64,000 nt of DNA, taken from Agaricicola taiwanensis. GTDB lineage: Bacteria > Pseudomonadota > Alphaproteobacteria > Rhizobiales > Methylopilaceae. Positions 55,170-64,000 of the stretch are shown here, one piece after another (the stretch's first letter is position 1; each line of letters begins with the position of its first letter). The notes below the pieces were generated by a model. That model was not told the DNA's origin. It made no database searches and saw only the letters and a program-made list of their open reading frames with translations. Position numbers and translations under genes: made by a program. The stretch lies in NCBI RefSeq assembly GCF_014635245.1, contig NZ_BMCP01000001.1, positions 186,001-250,000 on the forward strand, written 5' to 3'.

Positions 55170-56033
55170 ATGTCCTCCGCCATCGCCAACCTTTTGTCCA
55201 TCCTCGATCTCGAACCGCTGGAGAACAACCTCTTTCGCGGCCGCAGCCCCCAGTCGGGCTGGCAGCGCGTGTTCGGTGGGCAGGTCATCGGGCAGGCGCT
55301 GGTGGCCGCGGTGCGCACCGTCGACGGCCGTCCACCCCACTCGCTGCATGGCTACTTCATGCTGCCGGGCGATCCGACAGTTCCCATTATCTACGAGGTC
55401 GACCGGATCCGTGACGGCCGCAGCTTCACCACGAGGCGCGTCGTGGCGATCCAGCATGGCAAGGCGATCTTTTCCATGTCGGCCTCCTTCCAGGTGGAGG
55501 AGGAGGGATATGAGCACCAGATCGCCATGCCGGATGTGACGCCGCCGGAAAAGCTGCCGGGCGAAGAGGAGCTCAAGGCTCTTTTCATGTCGAAGGTGCC
55601 GGAACCCGTCCGAGGATATTTCTTGCGCGAGCGGCCCATAGAAGTTCGGCCAGTGGAACTGGAGCGCTACACCTCCAACGCCCCCCGGGAACCTCGCCAG
55701 CACGTCTGGATCAAAGCGACGGGACCGCTTCCGGACGATCCGGCGATCCACCAGTGCGTTCTAGCCTATGCCTCCGACATGACCCTGCTCGACACCTCGC
55801 TGGTGGCGCATGGCAAGTCCATCTTCGGCAATGACATCCAGGCCGCCAGTCTCGATCACGCGCTCTGGTTCCACCGGCCGTTCCGCGCCGACGACTGGCT
55901 GCTCTACGCCCAGGACAGCCCCTTCACGGGCGGTGCCCGGGGCATGACGCGCGGCTCGATCTTCACCCGCGACGGGCGGCTGGTCGCGTCCGTTGCGCAG
56001 GAAGGCCTGATCCGTCCGCGGAGGCAGGCTTGA
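55170..56033 (+). CDS. tesB: Acyl-CoA thioesterase II
   Basis: A 287-residue double-hotdog thioesterase. LEPLENNLFRGRSPQSGWQRVFGGQVIGQALVAA in the first domain and LDHALWFHRPFRADDWLLY in the second are characteristic of TesB, as is SPFTGGARGMTRGSIF near the C-terminus. It starts after CAGGGG. It cleaves medium to long acyl-CoAs. Confidence 0.94.
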   Translation: MSSAIANLLSILDLEPLENNLFRGRSPQSGWQRVFGGQVIGQALVAAVRTVDGRPPHSLHGYFMLPGDPTVPIIYEVDRIRDGRSFTTRRVVAIQHGKAIFSMSASFQVEEEGYEHQIAMPDVTPPEKLPGEEELKALFMSKVPEPVRGYFLRERPIEVRPVELERYTSNAPREPRQHVWIKATGPLPDDPAIHQCVLAYASDMTLLDTSLVAHGKSIFGNDIQAASLDHALWFHRPFRADDWLLYAQDSPFTGGARGMTRGSIFTRDGRLVASVAQEGLIRPRRQA

Positions 56034-56071
56034 TCGATCGAACCCGTTAAGTCAGCACCTGCCCACTTTGT

Positions 56072-56089
56072 AGGCACCGTGCCTTTTTT
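56072..56089 (+). terminator. Weak intrinsic terminator after tesB
   Basis: AGGCA-CCG-TGCCT stem (5 bp, 3-nt loop) followed by six T residues in total. Short but correctly placed between tesB and glnK. Confidence 0.4.
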
Positions 56090-56180
56090 ATGCCCCTTTT
56101 GCTGCGGGCGCTCTGCCTATCCACGCGCCTCCCGACCCTTAGTTCATTGAAAATCCACACTTCCGCCGCCGCCCGCCATG

Positions 56181-56197
56181 TTGGCACGCCGCTTGGA
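56181..56197 (+). promoter_or_regulatory. Sigma-54-type promoter upstream of glnK
   Basis: TTGGCACG-N4-TTGGA, matching the -24/-12 consensus TGGCACG-N4-TTGCW with one mismatch. The position, 104 bp before glnK, and the usual NtrC control of glnK-amtB support it. I did not find a clear pair of NtrC sites upstream. Confidence 0.65.
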
Positions 56198-56201
56198 TTA
56201 G

Positions 56202-56639
<438 letters not shown>

Positions 56640-56677
56640 TGCCCTTGGCACCTCATATCTCTATCCGGAGCTCTTTC

Positions 56678-58006
56678 ATGAACCCCTCGTTTTTCCTTCG
56701 TGCTTTTGCACTGGCGGGAGCGGCCGCGCTGTTCGCCATCGACCCGGCGCTGGCCCAGGACGCTGCCGCGCCGGCCGCTGAGGCCGCCGCCCCTGCCCTT
56801 GATACCGGCGACACCGCCTGGATGCTGACCTCCACCGCGCTCGTGCTGATGATGACCATCCCGGGCCTCGCGCTCTTCTACGGCGGCATGGTCCGCAAGA
56901 AGAACGTCCTCGGCGTCGTCATGCAGAGTTTCGCCATCTGCTGCCTTGCCTCCATCATCTGGATGGTGATCGGCTATTCCATGGTTTTCGCGCCCAACGG
57001 CAGTGAGGCCCTTCAGCCCTACGTCGGCGGCATGGGCGCCATGTTCTTCTCCGGCGTCACCATGGAGTCGACGAACGCGCTCGCCGGCACCATCCCGGAG
57101 TGGGTCTTCATCATGTTCCAGATGACCTTCTTCATAATCACGCCCGCCCTGATCACCGGCGCCTTCGCCGAGCGCATGAAGTTCTCGGCGGTCCTGCTGT
57201 TCACAGCGCTCTGGCTGGTCCTGGTCTATGCTCCGGTCGCCCACTGGGTCTGGGGCGGCGGCTGGCTCGGCTCTGACGGCGTCCTCGATTTCGCCGGAGG
57301 CACCGTCGTGCACATCAACGCCGGCGTGGCGGGTCTCGTCATCGCCATCATGCTCGGCAAGCGCAGCGGCTACGGCCAGGTCAACATGGCGCCTCATAAC
57401 CTGACGCTGACCATGATCGGCGCCTCGCTGCTGTGGGTCGGCTGGTTCGGCTTCAACGCCGGCTCCGCCGCCAGCTCCGGCGCCCTTGCCGGCGTTGCCA
57501 TGCTCAACACCCAGATCGCGACGGCGGCGGCAGCTCTCGCCTGGATGTTCGTGGAATGGGTCGTCATCAAGAAGCCCAGCGTGCTCGGCATCCTCTCCGG
57601 CGCCATCGGCGGCCTTGTGGCGATCACTCCGGCGGCCGGCTTCGTCAACCCGACCGGCGCCCTTATCATCGGGCTGGTCTCCGGCGTGGGCTGCTATATC
57701 GCCGCGGTGCACATCAAGAAGGCGCTTGGCTACGACGACAGCCTGGATGTTTTCGGCGTCCACGGCGTGGGCGGCATCATCGGCGCCATCCTGACCGGCG
57801 TCTTCGCTGATCCGGCCATCAACTCCCTGGCTGAAGGCGCCAGCGTCGGCGCCCAGGTCATGGGTGTGGTCGTGACCATCATCTACACCGCCATCGCCAG
57901 CGCCGTCATCCTGCTGGTGGTCAAGGCCATCACCGGCATCCGCGTCACCAAGAGTGAGGAGGAAGAAGGTCTCGACCTCGCCCTCCACGGCGAAAGCGTG
58001 CACTGA
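56678..58006 (+). CDS. amtB: Ammonium transporter
   Basis: A 442-residue Amt protein with a signal-type leader ([22 protein letters not shown]) and eleven expected membrane segments. [24 protein letters not shown] and [18 protein letters not shown] (with one of the pore histidines) are landmarks. ATG 56678 has GGAG 7 nt upstream and yields the leader; the frame from 56639 adds an unlikely start. Paired with glnK. Confidence 0.96.
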   Translation: MNPSFFLRAFALAGAAALFAIDPALAQDAAAPAAEAAAPALDTGDTAWMLTSTALVLMMTIPGLALFYGGMVRKKNVLGVVMQSFAICCLASIIWMVIGYSMVFAPNGSEALQPYVGGMGAMFFSGVTMESTNALAGTIPEWVFIMFQMTFFIITPALITGAFAERMKFSAVLLFTALWLVLVYAPVAHWVWGGGWLGSDGVLDFAGGTVVHINAGVAGLVIAIMLGKRSGYGQVNMAPHNLTLTMIGASLLWVGWFGFNAGSAASSGALAGVAMLNTQIATAAAALAWMFVEWVVIKKPSVLGILSGAIGGLVAITPAAGFVNPTGALIIGLVSGVGCYIAAVHIKKALGYDDSLDVFGVHGVGGIIGAILTGVFADPAINSLAEGASVGAQVMGVVVTIIYTAIASAVILLVVKAITGIRVTKSEEEEGLDLALHGESVH

Positions 58007-58033
58007 CAAGACAGGTTGTTCCTCCCAACTTCC

Positions 58034-58065
58034 AGCCGGGCGAGCATCACTCGCCCGGCTTTTTT
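58034..58065 (+). terminator. Intrinsic terminator after amtB
   Basis: AGCCGGGCGAG / CTCGCCCGGCT, an 11-bp perfect stem with a 5-nt loop and at least five T residues. The clearest terminator in the window; it separates glnK-amtB from ftsK. Confidence 0.92.
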
Positions 58066-58179
58066 ATGCCGCTACAAGCGATGGGCGCGGCGCGAATTAG
58101 CTTGGCCTTAACCACAATAGGCGAGCCTGCCCTCTGGATCACTTCCGGCCGCGCGGCCAATCGCGCACCGAAGACAAAG

Positions 58180-60759
58180 ATGAGAGGGTTCCGCTTGCGC
58201 GCGCTGACGTCCCGCCGCCGCGGCTATTCCAATGTCGCTCCGCTTCCCGACCATGTGCGCGACGCGCTTCGCCGCCGCGCCGTGGAACTCGGAGGCCTGG
58301 CCCTGCTCGCCTTGGGAAGCCTTGTCGGTGCGGCGCTTGCCACCTGGTCGGCACAGGACCCGAGCGTGAACCACGCCGCCAGCGGCACGATCCACAACCT
58401 TCTGGGCGCTCCCGGTGCCATCACCGCCGACGTCTTGATGCAGCTCTTCGGCCTCGGCTCGATTGCACTCCTGCTGCCGGTCGCCTGCTGGGGGTGGCGG
58501 CTGGTGACCCACCGTCCGGTGGATCGCGAACGGCTGCGCCTCGGCGCCTGGGCCGCCGCCGTCGCCCTCGCGTCCGCCTTCTGCTCCTCGCTGCCCAAAG
58601 CCGCCGGCTGGCCGTTGCCGTCAGGTCTCGGCGGCGTTGCCGGCGATGGGCTCGCCGCCCTGCCCATCGCCTTGATAGGGCAGACCGGCTCCAGCTTGAT
58701 GATCGTGGTCTGGGGCCTGGGTGCCATCGCCGCGCTCCTGGTCGCCAGCAATCTCGTGCTCACTCAATCCGGTCAATCCGCTACCGACCGCCGCAGCCAG
58801 CCACGCTCGAAGCCGGCCAAGCAGCGGCCAGAGGAAGAGGATGACGGCGATACCGATGGCTTCATGCCGCTCGGCCTTCTCGCCCATTGGTGGTTCACCC
58901 TGCGCGGGGCCGTGGCCCGCAAGATGCGCGGCGGCGCCTTGAGGCGCTCGCCCACCGAGCCGCGCCGCGCAGGCTTGCGCGATGTTTTCGCGCGCCTGGG
59001 AGAGGAGCCGGAGGATGATTTTGCTCCCATGCGTCCGCTGAAGCGCGTCAGCATGCCTGCCGAACCCGCGCCCGCCGCCTACGGCTATGATGAGGAAGAC
59101 GAGGATTTGGACGATCTGCCGCCGCTGGAGCTGAAGAGCCAGCCGCAGGTCAGCAGCCGCGTGACGCCGGTCAAGGCCGCGCCCAAGCCCGGCAAGCGCA
59201 TCGTCAAGGAAGCTCAGGCCTCGCTCCTCAGGGACGACAACACCTACGAACTGCCTCCCCTCGCACTGCTGGCCGCGCCCAAGAAGAACTCTGGGCCCAC
59301 CGTCAGCGCCGAGGCGCTGGAACAGAACGCCAGGCTTCTGGAAGGCGTCCTCGATGATTTCGGCGTCAAGGGCCAGATCATCAACGTGCGGCCCGGTCCG
59401 GTGGTCACGCTCTACGAACTGGAGCCGGCCCCTGGCGTGAAATCCTCGCGGGTGATCGGCCTTGCCGACGATATCGCCCGTTCCATGAGCGCGGTTTCCG
59501 CCCGCGTCGCCGTGGTGCCCGGCCGCAATGCCATCGGCATCGAACTTCCCAACAGCCGTCGTGAAACGGTCTATCTGCGCGAATTGCTCGCATCCGCCGA
59601 TTTCGAGAACGCCAAGATGCGGCTGCCGCTGTGCCTCGGCAAGACCATCGGCGGCGAGTCGGTCATCGCCGAGCTTGCGCGCATGCCGCACCTCCTGATC
59701 GCCGGCACCACCGGTTCGGGCAAGTCCGTCGCCATCAACACCATGATCCTGTCACTGCTCTACCGGCTGACGCCGGACCAGTGCCGTCTCATCATGGTTG
59801 ATCCCAAAATGCTCGAGCTGTCGATCTATGACGGCATCCCCCATCTTCTAACCCCCGTGGTGACCGACCCGAAGAAGGCCGTAGTGGCTCTCAAATGGGC
59901 CGTCCGCGAGATGGAAGAGCGTTACAAGAAAATGTCGAAGCTCGGCGTCCGCAACATCGACGGCTTCAACAGCCGCGTGCAGCAGGCGAAGGACAAGGGC
60001 GAGATCATCACCCGCACGGTGCAGACGGGCTTTGACCGTGAAACGGGAGAGGCGATCTACGAGCACGAGGACATGGACCTGGAGCCCTTGCCCTTCATCG
60101 TCGTCATCGTCGACGAGATGGCCGACCTCATGATGGTGGCCGGCAAGGAGATCGAAGGCACCATCCAGCGCCTCGCGCAGATGGCGCGCGCCGCCGGCAT
60201 TCACGTCGTCCTCGCAACACAGCGTCCATCGGTGGACGTCATCACCGGCACCATCAAGGCCAACTTCCCGACCCGCATCTCCTTCCAGGTCACCTCCAAG
60301 ATCGACAGCCGCACCATCCTCGGCGAACAGGGCGCCGAGCAGCTTCTGGGTCAGGGCGACATGCTGCACATGGCCGGCGGCGGCCGCATCGCCCGTGTCC
60401 ATGGCCCCTTCGTCTCCGACGAGGAGGTGGAGCAGGTGGTCGCCCATCTGAAGGCGCAGGGCACACCTGACTATTTGGATGCCGTCACGGAGGAAGAGGA
60501 GCAGGAAGGCGACGGCGATGGCGCGGTCTTCGACAAGACCGGCATGGGCGGCGATCCGGAGGCCGACCTTTACGACCAGGCCGTGGCTGTCGTGCTGCGC
60601 GACAAGAAGGCGTCGACCAGCTACATCCAGCGTCGTCTCCAGATCGGCTACAATCGCGCCGCCACGCTCATCGAGCGGATGGAGAACGAGGGCATTGTCG
60701 GGCCGGCCAATCATGCCGGCAAACGGGACATCCTGGTGGGCAAGGATGACGCGGCCTGA
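58180..60759 (+). CDS. ftsK: DNA translocase FtsK
   Basis: An 859-residue (from ATG 58180) septal DNA pump. N-terminal membrane segments span about 35-190; a variable acidic linker follows to about 400 (with [12 protein letters not shown]). The motor has Walker [12 protein letters not shown] and Walker [15 protein letters not shown], and the C-terminal gamma domain, [20 protein letters not shown], reads KOPS polarity sites. The frame extends to 58066, but that start abuts the amtB terminator and has no ribosome binding site; the precise start is uncertain. Confidence 0.94.
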   Translation: MRGFRLRALTSRRRGYSNVAPLPDHVRDALRRRAVELGGLALLALGSLVGAALATWSAQDPSVNHAASGTIHNLLGAPGAITADVLMQLFGLGSIALLLPVACWGWRLVTHRPVDRERLRLGAWAAAVALASAFCSSLPKAAGWPLPSGLGGVAGDGLAALPIALIGQTGSSLMIVVWGLGAIAALLVASNLVLTQSGQSATDRRSQPRSKPAKQRPEEEDDGDTDGFMPLGLLAHWWFTLRGAVARKMRGGALRRSPTEPRRAGLRDVFARLGEEPEDDFAPMRPLKRVSMPAEPAPAAYGYDEEDEDLDDLPPLELKSQPQVSSRVTPVKAAPKPGKRIVKEAQASLLRDDNTYELPPLALLAAPKKNSGPTVSAEALEQNARLLEGVLDDFGVKGQIINVRPGPVVTLYELEPAPGVKSSRVIGLADDIARSMSAVSARVAVVPGRNAIGIELPNSRRETVYLRELLASADFENAKMRLPLCLGKTIGGESVIAELARMPHLLIAGTTGSGKSVAINTMILSLLYRLTPDQCRLIMVDPKMLELSIYDGIPHLLTPVVTDPKKAVVALKWAVREMEERYKKMSKLGVRNIDGFNSRVQQAKDKGEIITRTVQTGFDRETGEAIYEHEDMDLEPLPFIVVIVDEMADLMMVAGKEIEGTIQRLAQMARAAGIHVVLATQRPSVDVITGTIKANFPTRISFQVTSKIDSRTILGEQGAEQLLGQGDMLHMAGGGRIARVHGPFVSDEEVEQVVAHLKAQGTPDYLDAVTEEEEQEGDGDGAVFDKTGMGGDPEADLYDQAVAVVLRDKKASTSYIQRRLQIGYNRAATLIERMENEGIVGPANHAGKRDILVGKDDAA

Positions 60760-60770
60760 TCCCGCGTCCG

Positions 60771-60786
60771 TGATTCACGTGAAACA
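60771..60786. other. parS-like ParB binding site
   Basis: TGATTCACGTGAAACA matches the parS consensus TGTTTCACGTGAAACA at 15 of 16 positions. It lies 12 bp after the ftsK stop, between ftsK and lolA. Chromosomal parS sites cluster near the replication origin. Confidence 0.6.
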
Positions 60787-60885
60787 AACAACACGTGCCC
60801 GGGCCTACAATCGCCACGAACAGATCCTAGCTATGGGATCATGATCGATATCGGAATTGCTTCGCTCCGCCTGAAAGGTCCCTTC

Positions 60886-61644
60886 ATGCTGACCGCTGCC
60901 CGCGCCGCGCTTCTGGCCTCCGCCCTCACAGCTTCGGCTGCCATGGCGCAGGGCGTGCCCAATCCCGAGCCGCGTCCGGCCAATGTCACCCTGCCGCCCG
61001 AACAGCCGGCGGCGACCCAGGCGCCCATGCAGCTTGCCGCCCGAGGGCCCCGCATCGTGCAGCCGCAGGGCCAAGGGACCGCCCCCGGTCAGTTGACGGC
61101 GGAGCAGCTCGGGGCCGTGCAGAAGGTCAACGCCTATTTCAACAGCGCCCAGGTCATGTCGGGCAGTTTCATCCAGATCGGCTCCAACGGCGGCCGTTCG
61201 GAAGGAAAATTCTATCTCAGCAAACCGGGCAAATTGCGCTTCGAGTTCGAGCCGCCCAGCAAGTTGCAGATCATCGCCGACGGCAAGTCCGTGGCCATCC
61301 GCGATCGCGCCCTCGCCACCCAGGACATCTATTCCCTGTCCCAGACGCCGCTGCGCTATCTGCTGCAGCCGAACATCGATCTTCTCCGCGACACCAAGGT
61401 CATCGCGGTCTACACCGAGCCGGAATTGACCTCCATCGCCATCGAGGAGAATTCCAAGCTCGCGGGGACATCGAAGCTCCTGCTGGTGTTCGACAGCCAG
61501 AGCCATGAACTGAAGCAGTGGACCGTTACCGACGCACAGGGCCTTGATACGACCGTCGCGGTCTACAACATCGACACGACCTCGCGTCCGGACGAGCGCC
61601 TCTTCGCCATCGACTACACCGTTGACTCGGCAGCCCCTCGCTAA
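60886..61644 (+). CDS. lolA: Outer-membrane lipoprotein carrier protein LolA
   Basis: A 252-residue periplasmic chaperone that ferries lipoproteins to the outer membrane. The leader is LTAARAALLASALTASAAMA; after a Pro-rich linker comes the LolA fold, with VNAYFNSAQVMSGSFIQIGSNG, GKFYLSKPGKLRFEFEPPSK and IADGKSVAIRDRAL. ATG 60886 gives the correct leader; the longer frame starts 45 bp earlier. The linker (about 25-75) is longer than in E. coli LolA. Confidence 0.88.
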   Translation: MLTAARAALLASALTASAAMAQGVPNPEPRPANVTLPPEQPAATQAPMQLAARGPRIVQPQGQGTAPGQLTAEQLGAVQKVNAYFNSAQVMSGSFIQIGSNGGRSEGKFYLSKPGKLRFEFEPPSKLQIIADGKSVAIRDRALATQDIYSLSQTPLRYLLQPNIDLLRDTKVIAVYTEPELTSIAIEENSKLAGTSKLLLVFDSQSHELKQWTVTDAQGLDTTVAVYNIDTTSRPDERLFAIDYTVDSAAPR

Positions 61645-61790
61645 ACTCACACACACGTGAACTTGAATTCTTGGCGGCGCATCCCAATCTTTAATTCATG
61701 GCAAGGCACCCGCCCACGGCGATGCCCCCCGTCCTCGCCAGAGGTGACCTTGCAGCCGTCCAGGAACCCCGCCTGACGGCATAAAGTGGA

Positions 61791-61835
61791 AAAGCGTTCG
61801 GCCCATCCCCCCCGCGCCGGACGCTTTTCTTTTTG
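61791..61835 (+). terminator. Intrinsic terminator downstream of lolA
   Basis: AAAAGCGTTCGGC pairs with GCCGGACGCTTTT (13 bp with one G-T pair, 13-nt loop), followed by CTTTTT. It lies 147 nt after the lolA stop, leaving a 3' region long enough to hold a small RNA. Confidence 0.8.
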
Positions 61836-61911
61836 TCTGGCGTCTCACGCCGAATGGACTTGAGGACCCGCGCGCGATCATTAATGTGCGCCCGTCCCAT
61901 CGGATCGATTC

Positions 61912-62712
61912 ATGCCCCTTCGTCTCACCACCTGGAACATCAATTCCGTACGCCTGCGCATCGACCTCGTGCGCCGCTACATCGCCGATCATGCACCCGA
62001 TGTCCTGTGCCTTCAGGAAACGAAATGCATCAATGATCTCTTTCCCCTCGGCGCCTTTCATGACCTTGGCTATCGCCACTGTGTCGTACATGGCCAGAAA
62101 GGCTATCACGGCGTCGCGACCATCTCCCGCATTCCGCTGGAGCGGGTGGAGTCCATGATCCTCGGTGGAGAGGACCACGCACGGCATGCCGGTGCGCGGC
62201 TGATGGAAGGACCGTTCGCAGGGACGGTCATCCATAACTTCTACGTCCCGGCGGGCGGAGATATTCCCGATCCCGCCCTCAACGCCAAATTCGCTCACAA
62301 GCTCGCCTACCTCGATGACATGACCCTGTGGGGCGGCAACAGGCTGCGCCAGAAGGAGATCATGGTGGGTGATCTCAACGTGGCTCCGCTTCCCAATGAC
62401 GTGTGGGACCACAAGAAGATGCTGAAGATCGTCAGCCACACGCCTGTCGAGGTGGAGAAGCTGACGGAAGCCCAGTCGGCGGGCGGCTGGGTGGATGTGA
62501 TGCGTCAGCTGGTGCCGGACAGCGAAAAGCTTTTCACCTGGTGGAGCTACCGCGCGGCCGACTGGCTTGCCTCCAATCGTGGCCGCCGTCTCGACCATAT
62601 CTGGGTCACACCGGACATGGCGCCGGGTATAACGAAACTCGATGTTCTGAAGGATGCGCGCGGCTGGGACAGGCCCTCCGATCATGTGCCGGTCATGGCC
62701 GTGCTCGGCTGA
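61912..62712 (+). CDS. xth: Exodeoxyribonuclease III
   Basis: A 266-residue EEP-fold nuclease that cleaves abasic sites and degrades DNA 3' to 5'. It shows LTTWNINSVRLR, the metal-binding Glu in CLQETK, VGDLNVAP, RRLDHIW and the C-terminal catalytic His in SDHVPVMA. Length and motifs fit ExoIII of alphaproteobacteria. Confidence 0.95.
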   Translation: MPLRLTTWNINSVRLRIDLVRRYIADHAPDVLCLQETKCINDLFPLGAFHDLGYRHCVVHGQKGYHGVATISRIPLERVESMILGGEDHARHAGARLMEGPFAGTVIHNFYVPAGGDIPDPALNAKFAHKLAYLDDMTLWGGNRLRQKEIMVGDLNVAPLPNDVWDHKKMLKIVSHTPVEVEKLTEAQSAGGWVDVMRQLVPDSEKLFTWWSYRAADWLASNRGRRLDHIWVTPDMAPGITKLDVLKDARGWDRPSDHVPVMAVLG

Positions 62713-62714
62713 GC

Positions 62715-63167
62715 TTACTGGTCGAGCGCGTCCAATGTGGCGCTAAGCCGCTTCAGCGCATCGCCTTCAGCCTCGAGCTTTCCCAGCATGCGTTCGCGCA
62801 GCATGACCGCGATGCTGGGAAATTCGGTTAGCACGCGCCGGAACAGCGAGCGTGAAATAAAGAGCGATTTCACCGATGTTTCCGCCACCGCGCTCACCGG
62901 GCGCGTCACCGGGCACAGCAGGGCGATCTCGCCGATGAGGCTTACGGCACCTGCCCGACGTTCCGGTTCTCCGTCTCCGCCGAGGCGCACCGTGCCGCTG
63001 GCGATCACGAAGCCGCCATCTGCCCTGTCGCCCTTGCGAAACAAAACCTCGCCGCCGCGCAAGGTACGCCGCTCGGCGGAAAACGCCAGGAGCCGAAGGG
63101 GATCATGGCCGATCTCCCCCAGCATGGGCGCCCGTTCGAGCACGCGTATGTCGTCGTCAAGCGCCAT
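62715..63167 (-). CDS. Cyclic-nucleotide-binding domain protein
   Basis: A 150-residue single cNMP domain protein. The beta-barrel reads FRKGDRADGGFVIASGTVRLGG, and the phosphate-binding cassette LIGEIALLCPVTRPVSAVA has the Glu and an Arg at the expected places. There is no DNA-binding helix-turn-helix and no kinase domain. Its ATG shares one base with the upstream stop (TGATG), so it is co-translated with the response regulator. The Brucella otpR locus has a similar pair, recalled from the literature. Confidence 0.88.
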   Translation of the reverse strand: MALDDDIRVLERAPMLGEIGHDPLRLLAFSAERRTLRGGEVLFRKGDRADGGFVIASGTVRLGGDGEPERRAGAVSLIGEIALLCPVTRPVSAVAETSVKSLFISRSLFRRVLTEFPSIAVMLRERMLGKLEAEGDALKRLSATLDALDQ

Positions 63168-63853
63168 CAGGGAACCAGCCGGTAGCCGCCGACATCAGTA
63201 ACCAGCAAGGTCGCGTTGGACGGATCCTTCTCGATCTTCTGGCGCAGCCGGTAGACGTGCGTTTCCAGTGTGTGGGTGGTCACATTGGCGTTGTAACCCC
63301 AGACTTCTGAAAGAAGGATGTCGCGCGGCACGATCTTGTCGCCGGACCGATAGAGATAGCGCAGGATCGCGGTTTCCTTTTCAGTGAGGCGGATCTTCGA
63401 TCCCTTGTCGGTGAGAAGAACCTTCGCACCAGGCTTGAAGGTGTAGGGACCAAGCGCAAAGATTGCGTCCTCACTGGCCTCATGGCTGCGCAGCTGCGCG
63501 CGGATGCGCGCCAGGAGCTCCGCGAAACGGAACGGCTTGGTCACATAGTCGTTGGCTCCGGCATCGAGCCCCTGAACGGTATCATCCTCCGCATCATGCC
63601 CGGTCAGCATGATGATCGGGCTGCGAAAGCCGTCGTCACGCAACTTCCGAACAGCGTCGCGGCCATCCATATCGGGAAGGCCGACATCGAGAATGATCAG
63701 GTCAGCCTGTTCCTTTGTGGCCATGGCGGCGCCCTCCGCCGCCGTACCGGCTGACAGGATCGAAAATTCTTCATGCACCGCCAGTTGTTCGCACAACGTT
63801 TCACGAAGGTTTTCATCATCATCCACGACGAGGATCTTTCGTGTCGTCGCCAT
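63167..63853 (-). CDS. cenR: OmpR-family response regulator, CenR/OtpR type
   Basis: A 228-residue regulator: a receiver domain with Asp56 in LIILDVGLPDMDG and the acidic DDDE pocket, then an OmpR winged helix with RLTEKETAILRYLYR and TTHTLETHVYRLRQKIEKD. The sequence is close to the alphaproteobacterial CenR/OtpR group, which controls envelope growth and stress tolerance. GGAGG precedes the start. The partner kinase CenK is not in the window. Base symbol assigned by similarity. Confidence 0.85.
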   Translation of the reverse strand: MATTRKILVVDDDENLRETLCEQLAVHEEFSILSAGTAAEGAAMATKEQADLIILDVGLPDMDGRDAVRKLRDDGFRSPIIMLTGHDAEDDTVQGLDAGANDYVTKPFRFAELLARIRAQLRSHEASEDAIFALGPYTFKPGAKVLLTDKGSKIRLTEKETAILRYLYRSGDKIVPRDILLSEVWGYNANVTTHTLETHVYRLRQKIEKDPSNATLLVTDVGGYRLVP

Positions 63854-64000
63854 TTTTCCTCCTGACGGTTACGCTTGGATCATTACCCTGCACGTAGACA
63901 TCCATATGGTTAGAGACAAGCCCCGGAAAGTCCACCGTTCTGCGGTTAAATGTGGGATTATCACCCTGATCCGGGTTCGATCACGCGCTGTTGAGCGGCA
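63854..64000. other. Upstream region of the response regulator, window end
   Basis: 147 bp with a GGAGG ribosome binding site for the regulator and no other gene I can support. A TTAA-N7-ATTA pattern at 63946-63960 is close to, but not, a CtrA site. Confidence 0.4.

Noticed and set aside
61651-61666. Second parS-like site downstream of lolA
   Set aside because: Only the CACGTGAA core matches; the flanks do not.
63946-63960. CtrA-like site upstream of the response regulator
   Set aside because: TTAA-N7-ATTA lacks the second TTAA half.

Overview
The window is a high-GC chromosomal segment from an alphaproteobacterium, most likely of the order Hyphomicrobiales (Rhizobiales). The right end carries a core block typical of that order: ubiH-like, tesB, glnK-amtB, ftsK, lolA, xth, then a cNMP-binding protein and a CenR-type response regulator. 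HWE histidine kinases, a KaiC-like ATPase, EcfG-type promoters and tripartite tricarboxylate (TTT) transporters point the same way. I cannot name a genus. I see no rRNA, tRNA, CRISPR array, insertion sequence or prophage.

Layout. 1-2.4 kb: a KaiC-like ATPase translationally coupled to an HWE histidine kinase that runs off the left edge; no kaiB. 2.7-22.9 kb: a catabolic island. It holds a ubiX-ubiD-TIGR02444 operon, a MarR regulator, a first TTT transporter with an aldehyde dehydrogenase and a TPP-dependent enzyme, a two-component flavin monooxygenase (HpaC/HpaB type) with a cupin and an amidase, a GntR regulator with a DUF2848 protein, and a complete Liv-type ABC importer. Three near-identical 21-bp inverted repeats tie ubiX, marR and the monooxygenase operon into one likely MarR regulon, and a perfect 16-bp palindrome marks the GntR/liv control region. 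22.9-29.6 kb: a second TTT cassette with AtuA-like, DUF4387 and SMP-30 proteins and an IclR regulator.

29.6-39.8 kb: DUF763 protein, a small conserved protein, egtB-egtD (ergothioneine), the ugpBAEC glycerol-3-phosphate-type importer and a DrrAB-type exporter. 40.1-47.7 kb: a glycan cluster: glycosyltransferase, UDP-galactopyranose mutase, a GH1-RmlD fusion, a second GH1-like protein and an ABC exporter. 47.9-53.8 kb: 2-methylcitrate synthase, an operon of a TreS-like GH13 enzyme, an LLM flavin oxidoreductase and an Anabaena-sensory-rhodopsin-transducer (ASRT) homologue, and a divergent alpha-glucosidase. The divergent GH13 promoters both match the EcfG general-stress consensus (GGAAC-N17-CGTT), and a weaker match precedes the glycan cluster.

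Right end: ubiH-like hydroxylase, tesB, glnK-amtB with a sigma-54-type promoter and a clear intrinsic terminator, ftsK followed by a 15/16 match to the ParB site parS, lolA, xth, and the cNMP/CenR pair.

Most informative points: the reconstructed MarR regulon around a UbiD plus HpaB catabolic island of unknown substrate, the stress-type promoters at the GH13/ASRT locus, the GH1-RmlD fusion, and the parS-like site beside ftsK.
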